Shown here: in pieces, positions 42,747 through 51,920 of the stretch | How positions within the stretch are numbered: the first letter of the stretch is position 1 | Layout of the letters: the number at the start of each line of letters is the position of its first letter | Source: an uncultured Blautia sp. | Lineage (GTDB): Bacteria; Bacillota; Clostridia; Lachnospirales; Lachnospiraceae | Assembly (NCBI GenBank): GCA_934373235.1 | Contig: CAKROW010000006.1 | Span: forward strand, 13,042 to 77,041 | DNA length: 64,000 nt | Reading direction: 5' to 3' | Program-made: the position numbers and the translations under genes | The notes under the pieces: model-generated | Seen by the model: only the letters and a program-made list of their open reading frames with translations | The model's database searches: none | What the model was told of the DNA's origin: nothing

Positions 42747-43859
42747 ATGTATAAAGCATTTGGAATCGTAAATTCCTCTGGTAAAAATATTCACGTGGAG
42801 GGATTACAGGACTACCGTGCCATCGGCGCCTTCTCTTTCCTTGGAAGATACCGCGTTATCGACTTCCCGATCTCCAACATGACCAACAGCGGGATCGAGT
42901 ACATCCAGGTATACGTAAATAACAAACCACGTTCTCTGGTTGAGCATCTTGGAACAGGACGTCATTACAACATCAACTCCAAGAGCGGCAAGCTTCAGCT
43001 CCTCTTCTCTGACCACGGAAACAATGACCTTTACAACACAGACATTGATTCCTATTATCAGAACCTGGAATGTATCGAGGCTATCCATTATCCATATGTT
43101 GTCATTGCTCCTAATTACATGATCTATACAACTGATTACTCCAAGCTGATCCAGACACATATTGAGTCCGGTGCTGACATCACACTTTTATACCACTCTG
43201 TAGACAATGCCAAAGAGCATTATTTAAGCTGCAACACCATCAACCTGAACCGTCAGAAAGGTGTTCTTTCCATTGAACCGAACCACGGTAATGCCAAGAA
43301 CAAGAACATTTTCATGGATACCTATGTAATGTCCAAGGAACTGTTCATCAGTCTGATCCATCAGGCCAAGGAGATTTCCTCTGTATACACACTTTCAGAC
43401 ATCGTAAATCATTCCTGCGACGAACTGGACGTAAGAGGAGTTCCCCACCGCGGATATTTTGCTTCCATTACAGACTTCAAAGGTTACTATGAAGCCAATA
43501 TGTCTCTTATTGACTTCAATACAGCCAAAGATCTGTTCCGTGAGGACTGGCCGATCTACACACGCACCAACAATTCCTGTCCTACACATTATTATGACAC
43601 CGCCAACATCAGCTCCTCTGTTATCTCCAATGGCTCCATGATCCAGGGAACTGTGGAGAATTCCATCATCGGACGTGGCTGTACCATCAAGAAGGGGGCC
43701 GTTGTCAAAAACAGCATTGTACTTGCAGGCTGTACTATCAGTGAAAATGTACATCTTGAAAATCTTGTTGTGGACAAACATGCCAGGATCATCCACAAGA
43801 AAGAGATCATCTCCGAGCCAGGTAATCCGGGCTACATCAGGAGAAACGATACTCTTTGA
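42747..43859 (+). CDS. glgD: GlgD regulatory subunit of ADP-glucose pyrophosphorylase
   Basis: 370 residues, homologous to GlgC but with a degenerate nucleotide loop: MYKAFGIVNSSGKNIHVEGL lacks the GGxGxRL signature. It keeps YRVIDFPISNMTNSGI and the C-terminal beta-helix (SSVISNGSMIQGTVENSIIG). In the family this subunit has little activity alone and stimulates GlgC. It follows the glgC stop by one nt with GAAGGGGG upstream. Confidence 0.94.
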   Translation: MYKAFGIVNSSGKNIHVEGLQDYRAIGAFSFLGRYRVIDFPISNMTNSGIEYIQVYVNNKPRSLVEHLGTGRHYNINSKSGKLQLLFSDHGNNDLYNTDIDSYYQNLECIEAIHYPYVVIAPNYMIYTTDYSKLIQTHIESGADITLLYHSVDNAKEHYLSCNTINLNRQKGVLSIEPNHGNAKNKNIFMDTYVMSKELFISLIHQAKEISSVYTLSDIVNHSCDELDVRGVPHRGYFASITDFKGYYEANMSLIDFNTAKDLFREDWPIYTRTNNSCPTHYYDTANISSSVISNGSMIQGTVENSIIGRGCTIKKGAVVKNSIVLAGCTISENVHLENLVVDKHARIIHKKEIISEPGNPGYIRRNDTL

Positions 43860-43897
43860 TATTTCGCACCACCCATTATATGAAAAAGAAAAAATCG

Positions 43898-43939
43898 CAA
43901 AAAGAAGGACATTTCCTGTTGGAGATGTCCTTCTTTTTG
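43898..43939. terminator. Bidirectional terminator after glgD
   Basis: CAAAAAGAAGGACAT and ATGTCCTTCTTTTTG are perfect 15-bp arms with a 12-base loop, between glgD (+) and the membrane-protein gene (-). Confidence 0.9.
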
Positions 43940-43953
43940 TATACGGATGTTAC

Positions 43954-44667
43954 TTATTTTGTAAGAGACTCCAGCCACTTCAGTGCATTGTCTGTGTTCT
44001 TGATATTGGCTGTCACACATACGCAGATATCATCGTAGGGAAGTGCAAATTCATCAGCAAGCTCTCCGCCTTTAAACTCCAGATGATACTCATCTGCTGC
44101 CGCATCTCCCAGCTCCTTATAGGCGTCCTCGCCAAAAATCTCTTTCATATTTCCAAACATCTCATCATCCTTCATTCCCTCATAAAGCTCTGATGACATC
44201 ACCAGTACATCAATGGTTGCGGCCTGGATCTGAGTCACATACGCCATACGCATATTGGCATCCAGCTCCTTGCCTGTGGAATCTGACATCAGGTTCTGTC
44301 CAACATCCACCTGGTCATATTTACCCTCTGTATTCAGCAGCTTCAGAATATCTGCCTCCGCATCCTCCACCTCAAAATTGCCGCTGTCGATCACCGAAAC
44401 AGACAGCACGGTATTCATCCTTGCATTCTGGTAAAGATGAACCCCTAACACAATTGCCAGGATGGCTGCCACCACACCCAGCATATGGAATTTATAATAC
44501 ATCCATATGTACTGTGCCTTCTTCTTCCCGCCCATTCCTTTGATCTTCTCTTTCTCAAGAAGCCGTCTCTCTTTCCTGCTGAGATCTGCCTCATTGACAG
44601 TCTCAGGATTCAGTACGCTCTCATCGCGGCCGTTACTGTCCGCTTCTTTTCTGTTCTTCAGATCCAT
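43954..44667 (-). CDS. Single-pass membrane protein of unknown function
   Basis: 237 residues. A charged cytosolic N terminus of about 60 residues (RKERRLLEKEKIKGMGGKKK) leads to one membrane helix at about 63-82 (MLGVVAAILAIVLGVHLY), then an acidic extracytoplasmic domain of about 155 residues. No catalytic motif is recognised. Proteins of this layout are common in Lachnospiraceae. AAGGAG precedes the ATG. Its product faces the outside by the positive-inside rule. Confidence 0.65.
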   Translation of the reverse strand: MDLKNRKEADSNGRDESVLNPETVNEADLSRKERRLLEKEKIKGMGGKKKAQYIWMYYKFHMLGVVAAILAIVLGVHLYQNARMNTVLSVSVIDSGNFEVEDAEADILKLLNTEGKYDQVDVGQNLMSDSTGKELDANMRMAYVTQIQAATIDVLVMSSELYEGMKDDEMFGNMKEIFGEDAYKELGDAAADEYHLEFKGGELADEFALPYDDICVCVTANIKNTDNALKWLESLTK

Positions 44668-44723
44668 ATTATCCGCTCCTTACCGGGTTTTACAGCATCC
44701 CTTATCCTTTTTCATATATTCAG

Positions 44724-45743
44724 TCATTTTATCACATTTCTTCTGGAAATTACAGGTTTCAATTGTGAAAATACCGTAAAATATACACCGGCAGCCACAG
44801 TAACCAGGATGCACACCAGAACAGGCCTGGACCAGAGATATACCGGGTTTTTAAGGAGCGACAACCCTCCGGCCACATCTTTCAGCATATCTCCGGCACA
44901 GATATGGAACAGATAAATAAAAAATGCATAATTCGACCCGATCTGTGCAAGACCTTCATAAACCCCTTCCCCTGAAGATTTCTTTTTCAGGATCGCCAGA
45001 ACAAATATACTTACAGCCATCAGCACAGAACCCATAAAAAGCTCCTGCTTTCCCAGATATGCATACTCTGCCACACTGGAGACTGCCCCCACGATCAGAA
45101 GCAGTTCCATAAACCGAGGCGAAAACTTTTCCCTGATACTCTTTTCATCTTTATGTATCCTGTGCCCCAGCATAAAAAACGGAAAGCCTGTAAACAGATA
45201 ATTACGGAACATCATGGTCCGGTATTCCACCCCTGTAAAAGCTTCCAGTTCCTCCATATAAAAATGCACTGCCAGAAGCACCGGGATCAGGATATATGCT
45301 ACTTTATAAAGGCGGAACCTGGCCACAAATGCAAACAGAACATAGCAATACAAAAGTGCAGGCAGGAACCACAGATGCCATTTTACGGGAGATGTATAAT
45401 TATAAAGAAAAAACTCCCTGATATTCTCCCGCGATACCAGTGACATAAGCCACCTGGTTTCTCTGACTCCCTCAATATGGTTCCGGAACAGCTCCCACAT
45501 AAAATAAACTGTAAAAGCAGTCACATTCAACACTGCTATATGTTTCAGCTTTTTCCCTGTTTTTTCAAATTCCAGGCCATCTGTCCTGTAGCAGAAATAT
45601 CCGGACACCATAAAAAATACCGGCACAGCGAACCTGGCCAGGGCATCAACAATATTCCCCACAGTCCCCGGAAAACTAATGTGGATCATTACCACAAAAT
45701 ATGCACAGACAGCTTTTATCATATCCAATGTACGGTTTCTCAT
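44724..45743 (-). CDS. Acyltransferase-3 family membrane protein
   Basis: 339 residues, about ten helices. The family N terminus is RNRTLDMIKAVCAYFVVMIH with the catalytic-type His, followed by DALARFAVPVFFMVSGYF and the WHLWFLPALLYCYV segment. Members O-acetylate extracellular glycans; the substrate here is probably a surface polysaccharide. Start at ATG 45743, set by AGAGGAG; the longer upstream frame lacks a ribosome site. Divergent from the MerR-methyltransferase gene. Confidence 0.85.
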   Translation of the reverse strand: MRNRTLDMIKAVCAYFVVMIHISFPGTVGNIVDALARFAVPVFFMVSGYFCYRTDGLEFEKTGKKLKHIAVLNVTAFTVYFMWELFRNHIEGVRETRWLMSLVSRENIREFFLYNYTSPVKWHLWFLPALLYCYVLFAFVARFRLYKVAYILIPVLLAVHFYMEELEAFTGVEYRTMMFRNYLFTGFPFFMLGHRIHKDEKSIREKFSPRFMELLLIVGAVSSVAEYAYLGKQELFMGSVLMAVSIFVLAILKKKSSGEGVYEGLAQIGSNYAFFIYLFHICAGDMLKDVAGGLSLLKNPVYLWSRPVLVCILVTVAAGVYFTVFSQLKPVISRRNVIK

Positions 45744-45881
45744 AATATTCTCCTCTTTTCGGTGGGTTAGTATACCATTAGCTGTTTTTTCTGTCAAGAA
45801 ACAGGAATTGCAGCCGGAAGCCCCAGGCATTATAATAAAGGAAACAATAAACAAACAGATAACAAAGGATATGGATTTTTT

Positions 45882-47063
45882 ATGAAAAAAGACGGCTACT
45901 ACTCTTCCGGTGAATTTGCGCGGATGGCACATGTTACCCTTCGCACAGTCCGGTATTATGATAAACAGGACATTTTAAAGCCCTCCTATGTGACAGAATC
46001 CGGAGCACGCTTTTACACAGATAAGGATTTCGCCAGGCTCCAGCAGATCCTGCTGCTGAAATACCTTGGTTTCTCCCTGGATGATATCCGGGAAATGACC
46101 ATCAGTGACTCTGACTATCATTTTATGCTGAATTCCCTTAATATCCAGCTCCGCCTGGTACGCGACCGCATTGAGCAGATGCAGCTTGTGGAAAAAGCCA
46201 TCCAGGACACTGCCCAGGCCATTCAGACAGAACACACCATAGACTGGAGCCAGATGCTGAACCTGATCCACCTGACAGGCATGGAAAAAAGCCTCAAAAA
46301 CCAGTATCAGAACGCCAGCAATATTTCCTCCAGGATCAATCTGCACAGTTTGTATTCCCAAAACAAACAGGGTTGGTTTCCCTGGATCTTTATGCAGTGC
46401 CACATTACCTCCGGCCTTAATATCCTGGAGATCGGCTGCGGTGACGGTGCTTTGTGGACCCGGAATCTTGCACGGATCCCTGAGGCCGTTTCCATCACCC
46501 TCTCTGACATCTCAAACGGTATGCTCCGTGATGCCAGACGTGCCATTGGCTCCTCAGACACCCGGTTCACCTTCCGCGCCTTCGACTGTAAGAAGATTCC
46601 TTATAAAGACACTTCTTTTGACCTGGTGATCGCCAACCACGTACTGTTTTACTGTGATAACATCCCTGCTGTCCTAAAAGAAGTCCGGCGTGTACTGAAA
46701 CCTGGCGGGCATTTTCTCTGCAGTGCCTACGGAAAAGCCCATATGCAGGAAATCAGCCAGCTTGTCCAGAACTTTGACAATCGTATCGTCCTCTCCGCAG
46801 ACAGGCTCTATGAACGGTTCGGAAGAGAAAATGGAAAAGATATCCTGGCACCTTTTTTTCCGGAGGTCAGATGGATGCCCTACGAGGACTCCCTCCTGGT
46901 GCCTGATGCGGAACCACTGATCTCCTATGTCCTGTCCTGCCACGGAAACCAGAACCAGTATATCCTTGACCGGTACAAGGAATTCTGCTCCTACACAGCC
47001 CGCAAAACCAAAGGCGGTTTCTTTATAACCAAAGATGCAGGTGTATTTCTTTGTGAAAAATAG
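45882..47063 (+). CDS. MerR regulator fused to a SAM methyltransferase
   Basis: 393 residues. Residues 1 to about 75 form a MerR DNA-binding domain (YSSGEFARMAHVTLRTVRYYDKQDIL, then FARLQQILLLKYLGFSLDDI). A coiled coil spans about 85-120. Residues about 170-300 are a class I methyltransferase (NILEIGCGDGALW, DISNGMLRDARR, IPYKDTSFDLVIANHVLFY, LKEVRRVLKPGGHFLCSAYG). The methyltransferase sits where MerR proteins normally carry an effector domain, so it may sense or modify the inducer. Ribosome site is modest (AAAGGA at long spacing). Confidence 0.85.
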   Translation: MKKDGYYSSGEFARMAHVTLRTVRYYDKQDILKPSYVTESGARFYTDKDFARLQQILLLKYLGFSLDDIREMTISDSDYHFMLNSLNIQLRLVRDRIEQMQLVEKAIQDTAQAIQTEHTIDWSQMLNLIHLTGMEKSLKNQYQNASNISSRINLHSLYSQNKQGWFPWIFMQCHITSGLNILEIGCGDGALWTRNLARIPEAVSITLSDISNGMLRDARRAIGSSDTRFTFRAFDCKKIPYKDTSFDLVIANHVLFYCDNIPAVLKEVRRVLKPGGHFLCSAYGKAHMQEISQLVQNFDNRIVLSADRLYERFGRENGKDILAPFFPEVRWMPYEDSLLVPDAEPLISYVLSCHGNQNQYILDRYKEFCSYTARKTKGGFFITKDAGVFLCEK

Positions 47064-47186
47064 CCAAAAATATACAAAAAACAAAAAAGTGCTTGAAGGT
47101 GACCTTACGTCATCTTTTATAATAAAATCACATCAGAGGTGCAGGACCGACATTGCACCCCAGTAAATATGCAAAGGAGAATCATT

Positions 47187-48083
47187 ATGAAAGGTATTAT
47201 TTTAGCAGGCGGTTCCGGCACACGCCTTTATCCGCTGACCATGGTAACCTCCAAACAGCTCCTGCCAATCTACGACAAGCCTATGATCTACTATCCCATG
47301 TCTGTTCTTATGAATGCAGGTATCCGTGATATTCTGATCATTTCCACACCACAGGATACACCACGTTTTGAGGAGCTTTTAGGAGACGGACACCAGTTTG
47401 GTGTTCACCTTACCTACGCTGTACAGCCAAGCCCGGACGGACTGGCACAGGCATTTGTCATCGGTGAGGAATTCATCGGTAATGAACCGGTGGCCATGGT
47501 GCTGGGAGACAATATTTTCGCAGGACACGGACTTAAAAAACGTTTAAAAGCAGCCGTTGAAAACGCTGAGTCCGGTAAAGGCGCAACAGTTTTTGGCTAC
47601 TATGTAGATGATCCGGAGCGTTTCGGAATCGTAGAATTCGACCATACCGGTAAGGCAGTCTCCATTGAGGAGAAACCGGAGCACCCTAAGAGCAATTACT
47701 GTGTAACCGGTCTTTACTTCTATGATAACAAGGTTGTAGAGTATGCCAAAAACCTGAAACCAAGCGCGAGAGGTGAGCTGGAGATCACAGACCTGAACCG
47801 TATTTATCTGGAAGAGGGACAGTTAAATGTTGAGCTTCTGGGACAGGGCTTCACATGGCTGGATACCGGTACGCACGAAAGTCTTGTCGAGGCAACCAAC
47901 TTTGTTAAGACCATGGAGCAGCACCAGCACCGCAAGATCGCATGCCTGGAAGAGATTGCCTACTTAAACGGATGGATCTCCAGGGACGATGTCCTCAAGG
48001 TTTATGATGTTCTGAAGAAAAATCAGTACGGCCAGTACCTTAAGGATGTTCTTGACGGCAAATACCTGGACGCACTTCACTAA
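47187..48083 (+). CDS. rfbA: Glucose-1-phosphate thymidylyltransferase
   Basis: First step to dTDP-rhamnose: glucose 1-phosphate and dTTP to dTDP-glucose. 298 residues. Motifs: MKGIILAGGSGTRLYPLT, SKQLLPIYDKPMIYYPMS, LGDNIFAGHG, VEEKP-type SIEEKPEHPKSNYCVTGLYFYD and WLDTGTHESL. Start at ATG 47187 with AAAGGAG upstream. A TATAAT at about 47118 with TTGAAG upstream at long spacing is a possible promoter. First gene of rfbA-rfbB-rfbD. Confidence 0.95.
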   Translation: MKGIILAGGSGTRLYPLTMVTSKQLLPIYDKPMIYYPMSVLMNAGIRDILIISTPQDTPRFEELLGDGHQFGVHLTYAVQPSPDGLAQAFVIGEEFIGNEPVAMVLGDNIFAGHGLKKRLKAAVENAESGKGATVFGYYVDDPERFGIVEFDHTGKAVSIEEKPEHPKSNYCVTGLYFYDNKVVEYAKNLKPSARGELEITDLNRIYLEEGQLNVELLGQGFTWLDTGTHESLVEATNFVKTMEQHQHRKIACLEEIAYLNGWISRDDVLKVYDVLKKNQYGQYLKDVLDGKYLDALH

Positions 48084-48110
48084 AACAGCAATTATAAGGA
48101 GAAATCAAAC

Positions 48111-49145
48111 ATGACAATTATTGTAACCGGCGGTGCCGGATTTATCGGAAGCAACTTTATTTTTCATATGATGGAGGCTCATCCTGACTACCGTATCGTA
48201 TGCCTGGACTGCCTTACTTACGCCGGCAATCTTTCCACTCTGGCTCCGGTTATGGATAAACCGAATTTCCGTTTTGTAAAGGAAAGCATCACTGACCGCG
48301 AGGCAGTTTACAGACTTTTCGAGGAAGAACATCCGGACATTGTTGTAAACTTTGCAGCAGAATCCCACGTAGACCGTTCTATTGAGAATCCGGAAGTATT
48401 CCTGGACACAAACATCAAGGGTACTGCTGTACTGATGGACGCATGCCGCAAATACGGTATCCAGAGATATCATCAGGTATCTACCGATGAAGTTTACGGT
48501 GACCTGCCCCTTGACAGACCGGACCTGTTCTTCACAGAGGAGACACCGATCCACACAAGCAGCCCGTACAGCTCCTCCAAAGCAGGTGCTGACCTTCTGG
48601 TTCTTGCATACCACAGAACCTATGGCCTGCCTGTCACCATCAGCCGCTGTTCCAACAACTATGGCCCGTATCACTTCCCTGAAAAGCTGATCCCGCTTAT
48701 GATCGCCAATGCCCTTAACGACAAACCGCTTCCTGTTTACGGTGAAGGCCTTAATGTCCGTGACTGGCTGTATGTTGAGGATCACTGCCGCGCTATCGAC
48801 CTGATCATCCACAAAGGCCGTGTAGGTGAGGTTTACAACGTAGGCGGACATAATGAGATGAAAAACATCGATATCGTCAAACTGATCTGTAAAGAACTTG
48901 GCAAACCTGAGAGCCTGATCACACATGTTGCAGACCGTAAAGGCCATGATATGCGTTATGCCATCGATCCGACCAAGATCCACAACGAACTTGGCTGGCT
49001 CCCTGAGACAAAATTTGCAGACGGAATCAAAAAGACCATTCAATGGTACCTGGATAACAAGGAATGGTGGGAAACTATCATCTCCGGCGAATACCAGAAC
49101 TACTACGAAAAAATGTACGGAAACCGCGAGGAGGTTAAAGCATGA
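48111..49145 (+). CDS. rfbB: dTDP-glucose 4,6-dehydratase
   Basis: 344 residues, short-chain dehydrogenase fold. NAD motif VTGGAGFIGSNF, catalytic region STDEVYGDL with Asp/Glu pair, and YSSSKAGADLL with the Tyr-Lys pair. Produces dTDP-4-keto-6-deoxyglucose. 27 nt after rfbA; its stop overlaps the rfbD start as ATGA. Confidence 0.96.
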   Translation: MTIIVTGGAGFIGSNFIFHMMEAHPDYRIVCLDCLTYAGNLSTLAPVMDKPNFRFVKESITDREAVYRLFEEEHPDIVVNFAAESHVDRSIENPEVFLDTNIKGTAVLMDACRKYGIQRYHQVSTDEVYGDLPLDRPDLFFTEETPIHTSSPYSSSKAGADLLVLAYHRTYGLPVTISRCSNNYGPYHFPEKLIPLMIANALNDKPLPVYGEGLNVRDWLYVEDHCRAIDLIIHKGRVGEVYNVGGHNEMKNIDIVKLICKELGKPESLITHVADRKGHDMRYAIDPTKIHNELGWLPETKFADGIKKTIQWYLDNKEWWETIISGEYQNYYEKMYGNREEVKA

Positions 49146-50074
49146 AATTTTTCGTAACAGGTGTTGGCGGCCAGCTTGGCCATGATGTAATGAACGAACT
49201 TTCCGGACGTGGCTATGAAGGTGTAGGAAGCGATATCGCTCCTTCCTACAGCGGCGTTGCAGACGGAACTCCTGTCACATCCATGCCCTATGTACAGCTT
49301 GATATCACAGACAAGGATGCAGTGACAAAGGCTATCTGTAAGGTAAATCCCGATGCAGTGATCCACTGTGCAGCCTGGACTGCTGTTGATGCTGCCGAAG
49401 ATGAGGAAAACCGCGAAAAAGTCCGCCTTGTCAATGTAGTTGGTACACAGAATATTGCAGATGTATGCAAAGAGCTTGGCATTAAGATGATGTACATTTC
49501 CACTGACTATGTATTTGACGGCCAGGGAACTGCTCCGTGGGATCCTGACTGCAAGGACTATGCCCCTCAGAATGTATATGGTCAGACCAAGCTGGACGGA
49601 GAACTTGCAGTTTCCGGCACTGTGGATAAATTTTTCATTGTCCGTATTGCCTGGGTATTCGGAAGAAACGGTAAGAATTTTATCCGCACAATGGTAAACC
49701 TTGGAAAAACCCACGACAAGCTTACAGTTGTCAGTGACCAGGTCGGAACTCCTACCTATACCTATGATCTTGCAAGACTTCTGGCAGACATGATCATCAC
49801 CGACAAATACGGCTATTACCATGCAACCAACGAAGGCGGTTACATCAGCTGGTATGACTTCACAAAAGAAATCTTCCGTCAGGCAGCCGCTCTCGGACAC
49901 AAAGAATACGAAAACATCACCGTACTTCCTGTAACAACTGCAGAATACGGTGTATCCAAAGCTGTCCGCCCATTCAACAGCCGCCTGGACAAATCCAAGC
50001 TTGTAAAGAACGGATTCACTCCCCTTCCTACATGGCAGGATGCACTGGAGCGCTATCTGAAGGATATTCTTTAA
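49142..50074 (+). CDS. rfbD: dTDP-4-dehydrorhamnose reductase
   Basis: 310 residues. Motifs: FFVTGVGGQLGHDV, HCAAWTAVDAAEDE, ISTDYVFDGQG and YGQTKLDGE with the catalytic Tyr-Lys, and RIAWVFGRNGKNF. The gene is translationally coupled to rfbB. The 3,5-epimerase gene rfbC, needed for the step before this one, is not in the cluster or elsewhere in the window. Confidence 0.94.
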   Translation: MKFFVTGVGGQLGHDVMNELSGRGYEGVGSDIAPSYSGVADGTPVTSMPYVQLDITDKDAVTKAICKVNPDAVIHCAAWTAVDAAEDEENREKVRLVNVVGTQNIADVCKELGIKMMYISTDYVFDGQGTAPWDPDCKDYAPQNVYGQTKLDGELAVSGTVDKFFIVRIAWVFGRNGKNFIRTMVNLGKTHDKLTVVSDQVGTPTYTYDLARLLADMIITDKYGYYHATNEGGYISWYDFTKEIFRQAAALGHKEYENITVLPVTTAEYGVSKAVRPFNSRLDKSKLVKNGFTPLPTWQDALERYLKDIL

Positions 50075-50109
50075 AAATACAATAACATTCTCACATCAAA
50101 AAAGCTCAA

Positions 50110-50147
50110 AAAAAGGGAATCCTGCGTTATGCAGGATTCCCTTTTTG
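50110..50147. terminator. Bidirectional terminator after rfbD
   Basis: AAAAAGGGAATCCTGC and GCAGGATTCCCTTTTT are perfect 16-bp arms. It separates convergent rfbD (+) and the secreted-protein gene (-). Confidence 0.9.
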
Positions 50148-50183
50148 CAGCTTTTATACAGTTAAAATCTCTCTGCAGCTAAA

Positions 50184-50795
50184 TTATTTAACCTCGTCTG
50201 CAATAACTGCAACCGGTGAAAGGTCATCAAACTCTGCTGTGATTGTCTTAGCTGTAAGATCAACCTTTGAAGGTTTAACAAGCTCCCATACGTTGCGCTC
50301 TGTGCTGTAGTGAAGAAGCATTACGTTCTCACTCTTATCTGTAAGAGCCGGAACTTTGATCGTAGGCTCATATTTGCCGTTTGCGTTCTTCTGTGCAGGT
50401 GTAAGTTTCTCAAGATCAAAGAATCCTGTTACAAAATCCTTACCTGCAAGACCCTCAATAACTGTTTTAAGAGCATCGATAGCAGTCTGATCTGTAAGTT
50501 TAGCCTGAAGCTCGTTAAGTTTAGCTACGAAATCTGTCATAGTCTTAACATTTCCGGCATTTACGTCTTTGATAAGAGAAGCTACTTCTGGAGCAGTTGT
50601 CTCAAGTGTCTTGAACGCTTCTGTCTCCTCGATCTTAGCGTCTGTCTTGTACCATGGCTCTGTCTGATCGGCTGTCTGTACGCTTGTAACCTGAGAAGTA
50701 GCACTTGGATTTGCTGCGGCATTTACACCAACAGATGCGCCAAGAACCATAACAGCAGCTAATGCAGTTGCAATAACTCTTTTTCTTAAACTCAT
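50184..50795 (-). CDS. Secreted protein of unknown function
   Basis: 203 residues with a classical signal peptide (RKRVIATALAAVMVLGASVG, then VNAAA; cleavage near ANPSA). The mature part is helical and Lys/Thr/Glu-rich, with no cysteine and no membrane anchor, so it is probably released or cell-wall associated. No family is recognised. AAGGAGAGG precedes the ATG. It follows the LCP gene of the envelope cluster by 82 nt, which suggests a surface role. Confidence 0.65.
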   Translation of the reverse strand: MSLRKRVIATALAAVMVLGASVGVNAAANPSATSQVTSVQTADQTEPWYKTDAKIEETEAFKTLETTAPEVASLIKDVNAGNVKTMTDFVAKLNELQAKLTDQTAIDALKTVIEGLAGKDFVTGFFDLEKLTPAQKNANGKYEPTIKVPALTDKSENVMLLHYSTERNVWELVKPSKVDLTAKTITAEFDDLSPVAVIADEVK

Positions 50796-50877
50796 AATTG
50801 CACCTCTCCTTTTAAATAAAATTATTTAGATAACAGTTTCTGAAATATGCTGCAAATATGTCCAGAAACCGGATATC

Positions 50878-51906
50878 TCATGACTGTTTGTTATAAAACA
50901 TGGACAGAACCTGTTCATAAAGCCCGTCCTTATCCACATGATACTCGTCATACGGATCACCCTCAACATATTCTCCCGGAACTATCTCTGTCTTCATATC
51001 ACTGTTCCCGGAAGCTGTCAAAAGCTTTGCAAAAATATCAGTTCCCATATTTGTAACTGTGTAATTCTGAATACTGTTATAAAATTCTGTGACAAAGGAT
51101 ACATCCTCCCCTGCCTTCTCCTGCGCCTTCTGAAGCAGCGCTGTAAGATAACTCTTCTGACGGTTCTGACGGACCTGCGCGCTTAAATGCCTGTCTATAT
51201 CGCGGTACCGCACATACTGTTCCGCATTTTCTCCGGTGATCGTGACCACTTCACCTTTTTTAAATTCCGGATTTACAGTCTCCAGACTGTCATCCGGCAC
51301 AGTCACTTCAACCCCTCCTACAGCATCTGTCATTGTACCAATTCCATCCAGATTCATAGCATAATAACCATTTACCGGGACATCATAAAGGAGCTTTGAT
51401 ACTGCTGTTTCCATAAGCTCACAGCTCTTTGTTTTGCCATCGCCAAAACCATACTGGATATTGATATGATCTGTAGAGGTTCCAAGACTCTTCCCGGCAG
51501 GATTGAAGCTTTCAATCTCAGCCATGGTATCTCTCGGAATCGACAGTACCCTCAGTTCCTCTGTAACACGGTCCAGGGACACCAGAAAAATAGAATCTGC
51601 CTGGCCGGCATTGAGATTTGTATCTCCCTGACTTTCCTCCTGGGTAACATCAATACCCATAAAAAGATAATTGCTCAAATGATCGTTATAAACATAAGTG
51701 GAACCATTATATTCCACAGTTCCGGAATCCGCAGCAACAGCCTCTTCCCCTGTACTTACACCAGCTCCCGACTCAATATTTCTGCCGGCCTGATACTGAT
51801 ACCAGAGAAATCCGCCTCCTGCCGCTGCTGCTGCAATTATGATCACAGCTACAGCAGCTATTCTCTGTCTATTTTTCTTTTTTTCAATCCTTCTTGTTGC
51901 TTTCAT
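50878..51906 (-). CDS. LytR-CpsA-Psr (LCP) family protein
   Basis: 342 residues. One N-terminal helix at about 16-37 leads to an extracellular LCP domain. Motifs: NYLFMGIDV, the arginine/aspartate segment LRVLSIPRDTMAEI, MNLDGIGTMTDAVGGVEVTV, GENAEQYVRYRDIDRHLSAQVRQNRQ in part. LCP enzymes transfer glycopolymers from the lipid carrier to peptidoglycan. Last but one of the envelope genes on this strand; AAAGGA precedes the ATG. Confidence 0.88.
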   Translation of the reverse strand: MKATRRIEKKKNRQRIAAVAVIIIAAAAAGGGFLWYQYQAGRNIESGAGVSTGEEAVAADSGTVEYNGSTYVYNDHLSNYLFMGIDVTQEESQGDTNLNAGQADSIFLVSLDRVTEELRVLSIPRDTMAEIESFNPAGKSLGTSTDHINIQYGFGDGKTKSCELMETAVSKLLYDVPVNGYYAMNLDGIGTMTDAVGGVEVTVPDDSLETVNPEFKKGEVVTITGENAEQYVRYRDIDRHLSAQVRQNRQKSYLTALLQKAQEKAGEDVSFVTEFYNSIQNYTVTNMGTDIFAKLLTASGNSDMKTEIVPGEYVEGDPYDEYHVDKDGLYEQVLSMFYNKQS

Positions 51907-51920
51907 ATTATGTCCTTTAA

